NCBI GenBank assembly: GCA_026991005.1
Contig: JALXCH010000501.1
Location: forward strand, 1-12,808
Direction of reading: 5' to 3'
Source: Calditrichia bacterium
GTDB taxonomy: Bacteria > Calditrichota > Calditrichia > RBG-13-44-9
Length of the DNA stretch: 12,808 bases
The notes below the pieces were generated by a model. It was not told the DNA's origin. It saw only the letters and a list, made by a program, of their open reading frames with translations, and did not search any database. Below, one piece after another: positions 7,546-12,808 of this stretch. Each line of letters begins with the position of its first letter. Position 1 is the first letter of the stretch. Position numbers and translations under genes: made by a program.

Positions 7546-9528
7546 CTACCGCAAATCGCTCAATTCCCAATCCCGATTAAACAGGTGTTTTTCCACCCAC
7601 TGAAATTCCCGTTTCATCTTGGTCATCTGATGCCGGAGTTCCCGTAGTCCATGCCCTTCGCGCGGAAACGCAATAAAGCGCACCGGGCAGCCCATGCGTT
7701 TCAACCCCCGGTACATTTCCAGACTCTGGGGAAACGGTACCCGACGGTCTTCTTCGCCGCATAAAATAAGGGTGGGGGTACGGGCGTGCTCCACATAGGT
7801 GACGGGAGATTTTTTCATGTAGTAATTCTGCCGCAGGTAAGGGGGACCCAGATGCCAGATTTCCCGAATGTACTGCACATCCGTCTGGGCATAAAACGAA
7901 TACCAGTTAGCGCCTCCGGCTCCGGAACAGGCAGCCCCAAAACGCTGGAAGTGGGTAACCAGCCAGTTGGTCAGGTGTCCACCGGCGCTCCAGCCCATCA
8001 CTGCCAGATGGTGAGGGTCGGCAATACCTTCGCGAATCAGGTAATCGATGCCGCTGATGATGTCGTCGATATCCTTCTCGAAGTAATGCCCCAGAATAGA
8101 ACGCATCACCTCGTCCCCGTAACCGGTACTGCCTCGATAGTTAGGCTGGAAGATGGCGTACCCGTGGGCGGCCCAGACCTGGGGATAAGTCACCCAGCTA
8201 CTTCCAAAATAATTGCGGTAGGAGGATTCCGGTCCTCCGTGCAATTGCACCACCAGAGGAAACGGTTTCTGTGCACCGCTGGTGGGAAGAATGAGAATTC
8301 CCTCCACGGTAAACCCGTCCGAACTTTGCCAGTGGATGGTGCGGTATTCCGCCAGGGGGAAATCCCGAAGCCAGGGGTTCAACCGGGTAAGCTGTTTACC
8401 GGGCAGTTTCTTGGGATGCGCCAGAAACACCTCGTAAGGCCGCCGGGGAGTGGAATTCAAGTACACCAGTTGATTAATTTTCGGTTGATAATGTAAAAAT
8501 CGGATGCTGTGCTCCCCGCTGGTAAGCTGCTTCACTCCGCCTTTTTTGCGATTCAGGCTAAAAATCTGGGTATTTACACCCATGTTGGCGATGAAGTAAA
8601 TCTCCGTTCCCTTCCGGTTCCACACGTAACGGAACACCTGGTAGCGGAAATCCGGTAGCAAATCCACCACCGTGCCACTGGCAATATCCAGCAAAAAAAT
8701 GGAGTCCTGGTAGTAGGTTTCCAGCTGGCTGTTGGCATCGGAAGTAAAGGAGAGGTAGCGTCCGTCCGGCGACCAGGCAAGTTGGCTTTCGGCAATGGAA
8801 TTGTGGGTCAGTTGTTCCTGGGTGCCATCCTGCAAGTTGAACAGGTAAACCTCCCGCTTCAGATAATCGTCCAGCCGCGGGGTAGGCGCTGCCACCAGCG
8901 CGATGCGCGACTCGTCCGGAGACAAAACAAATTCCCGAATGGAATATTCGGCAAAGGTCAGCTGCTTTTTTTCTCCGGTTGTCCGGTCGTACACCCAGAG
9001 TTGCACCGGTTTCTGATTTTCGTCATAAAAATAGGCGTCATCCTTTCTTTTCCGGGCCTGTTGTTCCTCCCGCGTCAAACTATCCCGTGCCAGGAAGTAA
9101 ATCTTCTCTCCGTCCCGGGTGAGCTGAAAGGCCGTAATATCCGCCGGGTGGGCAAACACCCGGTGGGATTCTCCCCCATCGTTAGGAAGGGCAAACAAAT
9201 TGCGATGTCCCCCGGCTTTGGCCAGATAGTAAATCATCCCTCCGTCCGGAGACCAGCGGGGATGGCTCTGGCTCTGATGCCCGAAAGTGAGTTGAACCGT
9301 TTCCCCGGTGGCCGTTTCTACCCTCCACAAATGGTACACCCAGCGGTTGGCCACTGTGTCCGCTTCTGCCACGCGAAACAAAACGAACTTTCCGTCCGGC
9401 GAGAGGCGCGGTTCGTACGCTTTGTGAATTCGAAACATTTCCCGAAAACCAAACCGGGGCGCCTCTGCCCGGCTCAGCCCAACAATGAGTAATTGCCAGA
9501 TAACAACCCAGTAAAAAATCCGTTTCAT
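7546..9528 (-). CDS. Secreted S9 family peptidase (prolyl oligopeptidase / acylaminoacyl-peptidase type)
   Basis: This 660-aa serine peptidase has two domains. After a signal peptide (about 1-23, ending SRAEA), residues about 25-380 form a beta-propeller with repeated SPDG motifs (LSPDGKFVLF, WSPDGGMIYYL, WSPDGRYLSFTSD), as in TolB/DPP-like propellers. Residues about 395-650 form the alpha/beta-hydrolase. The nucleophile Ser514 lies in GWSAGG, and Asp594 (GEEDRRVP) and His626 (REGHGL) complete the triad. HGGP at about 430 supplies the oxyanion-hole region. Family members remove dipeptides or acylated residues from short peptides, and the propeller limits substrate size. The signal peptide suggests periplasmic or exported action. 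ATG at 9528 follows GAGG by five bases. It lies 89 bases after the Xaa-Pro aminopeptidase gene on the same strand, so joint work on proline-containing peptides is plausible. DPP-like versus acylaminoacyl specificity cannot be decided here. Confidence 0.92.
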   Translation of the reverse strand: MKRIFYWVVIWQLLIVGLSRAEAPRFGFREMFRIHKAYEPRLSPDGKFVLFRVAEADTVANRWVYHLWRVETATGETVQLTFGHQSQSHPRWSPDGGMIYYLAKAGGHRNLFALPNDGGESHRVFAHPADITAFQLTRDGEKIYFLARDSLTREEQQARKRKDDAYFYDENQKPVQLWVYDRTTGEKKQLTFAEYSIREFVLSPDESRIALVAAPTPRLDDYLKREVYLFNLQDGTQEQLTHNSIAESQLAWSPDGRYLSFTSDANSQLETYYQDSIFLLDIASGTVVDLLPDFRYQVFRYVWNRKGTEIYFIANMGVNTQIFSLNRKKGGVKQLTSGEHSIRFLHYQPKINQLVYLNSTPRRPYEVFLAHPKKLPGKQLTRLNPWLRDFPLAEYRTIHWQSSDGFTVEGILILPTSGAQKPFPLVVQLHGGPESSYRNYFGSSWVTYPQVWAAHGYAIFQPNYRGSTGYGDEVMRSILGHYFEKDIDDIISGIDYLIREGIADPHHLAVMGWSAGGHLTNWLVTHFQRFGAACSGAGGANWYSFYAQTDVQYIREIWHLGPPYLRQNYYMKKSPVTYVEHARTPTLILCGEEDRRVPFPQSLEMYRGLKRMGCPVRFIAFPREGHGLRELRHQMTKMKREFQWVEKHLFNRDWELSDLR

Positions 9529-9576
9529 AAGAACCTCGTTAAATTTTCCATTGGTGAATTGCCAAACCTGCTGTAA

Positions 9577-9611
9577 CGCTGCCCGCAGCGCGTTTTTCTC
9601 CCGGAAAAACG
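9577..9611. repeat. Two adjacent perfect hairpins between the aminopeptidase and S9 genes
   Basis: CGCTGC/GCAGCG (9577-9590) forms a 6-bp stem with a two-base centre. CGTTTTTC/GAAAAACG (9591-9611) forms an 8-bp stem with a five-base loop. They touch end to end. Neither is followed by a proper T run, so they do not look like classic terminators. They may shape mRNA decay or partial termination between the two peptidase genes. Confidence 0.5.
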
Positions 9612-9617
9612 TGGCGA

Positions 9618-11405
9618 TTAGATTTCCCGGGTAGCTTGCTGCAACCAGGCTCGTTCCGCTTCATTTAAGAAAGGCGAAAGCACCTCCCGCACCCGGCGAT
9701 GGTACTCGTTTAACCACCGACGTTCGGCGGGAGTTAACATTTCCACCGCCACCAATTTCAGGTCAATGGGACACAGGGTGATGGTCTCGAAGGTGTAAAA
9801 TTCGTTTTCCCCGGAACTGAAGTCCTCATCCTTCACCGTAAGCACCAGATTTTCGATGCGAATTCCGTACGCGCCTTCCCGGTAGTAACCGGGTTCGTTG
9901 GACGTTACCATTCCCACTTCCATGGGCACACCAATTCCCCGGTAGTAAGAAATTCCCTGCGGCCCCTCGTGCACATTCAGGTAGGAACCCACTCCATGTC
10001 CGGTACCGTGCCCGTAGTTTAATCCCACATCCCACAGCGGTTTCCGGGCAATGGTATCCAGCTGGTTACCGGCGGTGTTGCGGGGGAAGCGGGTAAGCGC
10101 CAGCTGAATGTGCCCTTTAAGTACCCGGGTGAAATGCTCCTTCTGCTCCCGGGTGGGACTCCCCAGCGCCACAGTGCGGGTAATATCGGTGGTGCCATCC
10201 AGATACTGACCACCGGAATCGAAAAGAAAAATGCCCTCGGGTTGCAGCTCCACATCACTCTCCGGAGTGGCGGAATAATGCACAATGGCGCCGTGCGCCC
10301 CGTATGCGGAGATGGGATGGAAACTGGGCCCCTGGTAGTTTTCCTGCTCCCGGCGAAATTTCTCAGCCTGCTCGGCAGCGCTGATTTCAGTAACCCCACC
10401 GGCAGGAACAGCCTGTTCCAGCCAGTGTAAAAATTTAACCATCGCCACACCATCCCGCACATGTGCCTGGCGAAATCCCTCAATCTCGGTCTCATTTTTA
10501 ATGGCTTTAAACCAGGTAATGGGACTGTCTTTAAAGAGAAGCTCCGCACCATTTTGTAACACATCCACCACCCAACGACTGACTGTTGCGGCATCCAGCC
10601 ACACCCGCGCTTTCTGGTGGGCTAACTGCTCCAGATGCGTTTTGAAATCCTCGTAAGGAAATATTTCTACCTGTCCTTCCAGATGTTTCCGCAACTCTTC
10701 CGTCACCTTGTAGGAAGGAATAAACAGCCGGGCGTCTTTTTCGGTGACGATGGCGTAGGAGATAACCACCGGATTGTATTCCACATCGTTTCCCCGGATA
10801 TTCAGCAGCCAGGCGATGGCATCCAGAGTGGTGATCACATGGGCATTGGCACGCACCTCGGCCATTTTTTCACGCACCCGGTTCAGTTTGCTTTCCACCG
10901 TTTCCCCGGCAAACCGGAGGGGATGGGGTCGGGCGGGCGCCCGGGGGAATTCCGGACGATCTTCCCAGATGGCATCCACCAGATTATCCTCGATGGATTT
11001 GAGGGACAATCCCCGGGTGCGAAGCTCCTTCTCCAGCTTCTCCGCTTCTTTGTGGGAAAACAAGCGGGGGTCAATCCCCACCGCATCTCCCGGTTGCAGC
11101 ACCGAGCCCAACCAGGCGGGAATATCCGGTGTTTCCGGTAAACCGATTTTAAACAAACGAATCCCGGTACCCTGTAATTGCTCTTCCGCCTGTAAGAAGT
11201 AGCGGGAATCGGTCCACAGGCCAGCTTCCTGTAAGGTAATCACCAGCTCCCCCGCCGAGCCGGTAAAACCGCTCAACCACTGCCGCCGCTGCCAGCAAGC
11301 CGGAACGTACTCACTGCCATGGGGATCGGTACTGGGTACCAGGTAAGCCTGAATCTTATGCTGCTCCACGAGGTGTCGTAAAGCTTGCAAACGTTCGGGA
11401 ATCAT
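9618..11405 (-). CDS. Xaa-Pro aminopeptidase (M24B, three-domain APP1 type)
   Basis: This 595-aa metallopeptidase removes an N-terminal residue that precedes proline. Two creatinase-like domains (about 1-300) precede the C-terminal pita-bread catalytic domain. All five metal ligands are visible: Asp396 and Asp407 (DSGGQYLDGTTD), His470 (HGTGHGVG), Glu504 (NEPGYY) and Glu518 (IRIENL). Their spacing (11, 63, 34, 14) is the same as in human XPNPEP1 as I recall it. This marks the long APP1 type rather than the ~440-aa E. coli PepP type. No signal peptide is present, so it should be cytoplasmic. The start is the ATG at 11405, with AAGGAG (11417-11412) six bases upstream. An in-frame ATG at 11444 would add 13 residues that do not look like family sequence. 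The S9 peptidase gene lies downstream, and the pair would complement each other in breaking down proline-rich peptides. Confidence 0.95.
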   Translation of the reverse strand: MIPERLQALRHLVEQHKIQAYLVPSTDPHGSEYVPACWQRRQWLSGFTGSAGELVITLQEAGLWTDSRYFLQAEEQLQGTGIRLFKIGLPETPDIPAWLGSVLQPGDAVGIDPRLFSHKEAEKLEKELRTRGLSLKSIEDNLVDAIWEDRPEFPRAPARPHPLRFAGETVESKLNRVREKMAEVRANAHVITTLDAIAWLLNIRGNDVEYNPVVISYAIVTEKDARLFIPSYKVTEELRKHLEGQVEIFPYEDFKTHLEQLAHQKARVWLDAATVSRWVVDVLQNGAELLFKDSPITWFKAIKNETEIEGFRQAHVRDGVAMVKFLHWLEQAVPAGGVTEISAAEQAEKFRREQENYQGPSFHPISAYGAHGAIVHYSATPESDVELQPEGIFLFDSGGQYLDGTTDITRTVALGSPTREQKEHFTRVLKGHIQLALTRFPRNTAGNQLDTIARKPLWDVGLNYGHGTGHGVGSYLNVHEGPQGISYYRGIGVPMEVGMVTSNEPGYYREGAYGIRIENLVLTVKDEDFSSGENEFYTFETITLCPIDLKLVAVEMLTPAERRWLNEYHRRVREVLSPFLNEAERAWLQQATREI

Positions 11406-11706
11406 TATAAGCTCCTTCATTAAAATCTGTTGTTTAACTGGCAAAACTGTTTCATTTTGAATAAACGTTCTTTAAAGGGAACCAGAATCAGGGAAAGATC
11501 GCGCCGGAACAAAGCAGCAAGAACGTTTCCAGTTCAGTCTTAATCTTCCCTTTCTCCTGGTAACTGCTTCCGGAATATAATAAGGAAAGGGGGCGAGAAA
11601 AATTCATTCCCAACTTTCTAAGGAAGTTCGAAATGCTGGTACAAACGGAAAGAAAAACATCTTGATTTCATTAAGAAAGAAATCTAAATTTGGTGTTCGA
11701 AGAATT
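11406..11706. other. Divergent intergenic region between the aminopeptidase gene and the tRNA
   Basis: About 300 bases without a convincing protein gene. Transcription leaves in both directions. The tRNA promoter lies at the right end. For the aminopeptidase, the minus strand has TATATT (about 11580-11575) but no good -35 at the right distance. The plus strand has a perfect TATAAT at 11576-11581, also without a good -35. The A/T-rich stretch near 11576 is therefore the likeliest promoter zone, with orientation unclear. Confidence 0.45.
11662..11690 (+). promoter_or_regulatory. Promoter of the tRNA gene
   Basis: TTGATT (11662-11667) and TAAATT (11685-11690) are 17 bases apart, each four of six to consensus. 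The -10 box ends 16 bases before the first base of the tRNA, so the 5' leader removed by RNase P would be only about 10 bases. Confidence 0.6.
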
Positions 11707-11780
11707 GGGCCCATAGCTCAGTTGGTTAGAGCAGTCGACTCATAATCGACTGGTCCCAGGTTCGAGTCCTGGTGGGCCCA
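11707..11780 (+). tRNA. tRNA with CAU anticodon, probably tRNA-Ile2 (AUA-decoding)
   Basis: A full 74-base cloverleaf is seen: a 7-bp acceptor stem GGGCCCA/TGGGCCC with discriminator A73, a D arm GCTC-GAGC, an anticodon stem GTCGA/TCGAC, loop CTCATAA with CAT at 11741-11743, and T arm CCAGG-TTCGAGT-CCTGG. CCA is not encoded (ACAA follows), so it must be added by nucleotidyltransferase. CAU anticodons belong to initiator Met, elongator Met or Ile2. There is no initiator-type 1-72 mismatch. The C4-G69 and C5-G68 pairs and the CGACTCATAATCG anticodon arm match E. coli tRNA-Ile2, whose C34 is changed to lysidine by TilS. I favour Ile2, with elongator Met as the alternative. Confidence 0.93.
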
Positions 11781-11799
11781 CAAACACAGGAGGATGTTC

Positions 11800-11856
11800 T
11801 TGAAAGTCCAGGCAGGAATCGGAAAAACGATTTCTATTCTTTTAAACATTTTGTAA
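11800..11856 (+). CDS. Candidate 18-codon leader peptide after the tRNA
   Basis: AGGAGG (11788-11793) is followed after six bases by a TTG codon. This opens an 18-residue frame rich in Ile and Leu, ending in the tandem stops TAATAA at 11854-11859. An in-frame ATG at 11794 abuts the Shine-Dalgarno site and is less suitable. Five bases... later (11864) the stem of an intrinsic terminator begins. The arrangement short frame, tandem stop, terminator, gene is that of an attenuator. The frame contains four Ile codons (one ATC, three ATT) but no ATA, so it cannot directly sense the tRNA-Ile2 upstream. It could equally be chance. Confidence 0.25.
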   Translation: MKVQAGIGKTISILLNIL

Positions 11857-11863
11857 TAACCAG

Positions 11864-11896
11864 ATGCACTCACCACCAGATGAGTGCATTTTTTTT
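11864..11896 (+). terminator. Intrinsic terminator between the tRNA and the zinc-ribbon gene
   Basis: ATGCACTCA (11864-11872) and TGAGTGCAT (11881-11889) form a perfect 9-bp stem with an eight-base loop. A run of eight T (11889-11896) follows directly. This is a clear Rho-independent terminator for the tRNA transcript. Only 14 bases separate it from the ribosome site of the next gene, so it may also control how much transcription reaches that gene. Confidence 0.88.
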
Positions 11897-11910
11897 ATCT
11901 CAAAATTCAT

Positions 11911-11918
11911 AAGGAGGT
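11911..11918 (+). promoter_or_regulatory. Shine-Dalgarno site fixing the TTG start of the zinc-ribbon gene
   Basis: AAGGAGGT lies four bases before TTG at 11923. It decides the start in favour of TTG over the in-frame GTG at 11884, which sits inside the terminator stem and lacks any ribosome site. Confidence 0.85.
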
Positions 11919-11922
11919 CAAA

Positions 11923-12648
11923 TTGAAAAAAGTTGTGGAACGTTTGGTCAAACTGCAGGAGATCGATACTCATTTTGACGACTTGCAACTGCAGAAGGGT
12001 GATTTACCCATGATGATTGAAGAGACGGAGGAGGAGTATCGAAACAAGGTGGAAAAGAAAAAAGAGCTGGAAGAGAAACTGGCCAAAGGGGAGGCAGACC
12101 GGCGCATGTTTCAGTCCGAGATTGATGCCGGTAAAGAATTGTTGAAGAAGTACGAGGAACAACTGTACCAGGTTAAAACCAACAAAGAATACGACGCCAT
12201 CTCCCTGGAAATTGACACAAAAACCATGGAGATAAAGGAGTTAGAAAACAAAATTCTTCAATCCCTGGAGGAGGAGGAAGAATATAAAAAGACCATAGCC
12301 GAGCTGGAGAGTGAAATTACCCGTCTGGAAGAACAGCTTAATGAATATAAAAAAGAGCTGGAAGAGATTACCCAGCAAACTCAGGCAGAGGAAGCGCGCT
12401 TAAAGGCCGAACGGGAGAAAGTGGTTGCCGAGATTGACGAGCGGCTGTTGCGGCAGTACGAGCGCATTCGCAAAGCCAAGGATGGTCTGGCCGTAGTACC
12501 CATTCGGCGCAATTCCTGTGGCGGGTGCTACTCCACCATTCCGCCCCAAAAAATTGTGGAAATTCGGGAACTAAATCGGCTGTACACGTGTGAATATTGT
12601 GGTCGGATACTGGTGTGGCTGGACGAAGAATCGAACGGTAACGGATAA
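11923..12648 (+). CDS. COG1579-type coiled-coil protein with C4 zinc ribbon
   Basis: This 241-aa protein consists of long charged coiled coils (about residues 1-180, rich in Glu, Lys and Leu). A C-terminal zinc ribbon follows, with ligands Cys199, Cys202, Cys223 and Cys226 (CGGC and CEYC). The N-terminus KKVVERLVKLQEIDTHFDDL is typical of the family. Homologues include chlamydial CT398/CdsZ and Helicobacter HP0958/FlgZ, which bind RpoN or type III secretion/flagellar partners. In most bacteria the role is unknown, and the often-made annotation as nucleic-acid-binding is unproven. Translation starts at TTG behind AAGGAGGT. The gene follows a terminator with no room for a promoter after it, and its TAA is followed within about ten bases by rnpB. 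Linkage of this family with rnpB is, from memory, seen in other bacteria as well. Confidence 0.9.
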   Translation: MKKVVERLVKLQEIDTHFDDLQLQKGDLPMMIEETEEEYRNKVEKKKELEEKLAKGEADRRMFQSEIDAGKELLKKYEEQLYQVKTNKEYDAISLEIDTKTMEIKELENKILQSLEEEEEYKKTIAELESEITRLEEQLNEYKKELEEITQQTQAEEARLKAEREKVVAEIDERLLRQYERIRKAKDGLAVVPIRRNSCGGCYSTIPPQKIVEIRELNRLYTCEYCGRILVWLDEESNGNG

Positions 12649-12655
12649 CGGCTTA

Positions 12656-12808
12656 TCGGTTGCGGGTCAGGCGGTCGCCTCCGCATTCTTCGGGAGTGCG
12701 GGGGAGGAAAGTCCGAACTCCGCAGGGCAGGGTGCCCGGAGAAAATCCGGGGGCATCGGGACGAAAGTCCCGGTGTACGGAAAGTGTCACAGAAACCATA
12801 CCGCCCCG
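12656..12808 (+). ncRNA. rnpB: RNase P RNA, type A, 5' part (cut by window end)
   Basis: The catalytic RNA of RNase P, which trims tRNA 5' leaders. Conserved blocks are present in order: GCGGTCGCC (12671-12679); a P3-like hairpin with a TTCG loop; GAGGAAAGTCC (12704-12714); CAGGGCAGGGTGCC (12723-12736); a CCCGG/CCGGG hairpin; a hairpin capped by GAAA; then ACAGAAACCATACCGCC (12789-12805). This matches the 5' half of bacterial type A RNase P RNA. The exact 5' end is uncertain by several bases. The 3' half, including the strand pairing with the 5' end, lies outside the window. No clear promoter lies in the few bases after the zinc-ribbon stop, so its promoter must be inside that gene or it is processed from a longer transcript. 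Confidence 0.95.

Noticed and set aside
11633..11665. Ten-residue frame (ATG to TGA) with AAGGAAG upstream, just before the tRNA promoter
   Set aside because: It is too short to support, and its stop overlaps the -35 box of the tRNA promoter. Likely chance.
11884..11922. GTG start giving 13 more residues to the zinc-ribbon protein
   Set aside because: The codon lies inside the terminator stem, has no ribosome site, and the extra residues simply translate the T tract and the Shine-Dalgarno region.
1..12808. Mobile elements, CRISPR arrays, toxin-antitoxin or phage genes
   Set aside because: No transposase, integrase, terminal inverted repeats, array structure or phage-like genes were seen. 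The tRNA shows no partial 3' duplicate marking an integration site within the window.

Overview
The window looks like a piece of a Gram-negative chromosome. It carries an inner-membrane ExbB/ExbD/TonB energy-transduction set, an outer-membrane beta-barrel protein, two proteins with Sec signal peptides that act in the envelope, and a type A RNase P RNA. Coding regions have moderate GC, with AT-rich spacers. The set of families (large TPR envelope proteins, S9 peptidases, three-domain Xaa-Pro aminopeptidase, COG1579 zinc ribbon next to rnpB) is compatible with the FCB/Calditrichota-like part of the tree. That placement is an inference, and no gene in the window settles it.

Layout. From about 7360 down to 238, on the minus strand, there is a probable five-gene operon: a 1002-aa secreted TPR protein, a 600-aa outer-membrane barrel related to TonB-dependent receptors, ExbB, ExbD and a TonB-like protein. 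A good sigma70-type promoter (TTGCCA-17-TATATT) lies just upstream of the TPR gene. The TPR and barrel genes overlap by ATGA, and exbB and exbD overlap by 11 bases. Upstream of this, also on the minus strand, are a three-domain Xaa-Pro aminopeptidase (9618-11405) and a secreted S9 prolyl-oligopeptidase-family peptidase (7546-9528). These two are separated by 89 bases containing two small perfect hairpins.

From about 11660 the plus strand is used: a tRNA with a CAU anticodon (best read as tRNA-Ile2, decoding AUA), a very short ORF with a strong Shine-Dalgarno site, a clear intrinsic terminator, a COG1579-type coiled-coil/zinc-ribbon protein with a TTG start, and the 5' part of rnpB, which runs off the window end.

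How the genes may work together. ExbB/ExbD convert proton motive force into motion of TonB. The natural candidate partner is the barrel encoded in the same operon. That barrel has a TonB-box-like segment just after its signal peptide but no room for the usual ~150-residue plug domain. The large TPR protein would sit in the periplasm as a scaffold, loosely recalling the TPR protein CpoB in the Tol system. This TPR/plug-less barrel/Exb-TonB combination is the most unusual feature of the window. The rest is mostly peptide turnover (PepP-like and S9) and housekeeping RNA genes.
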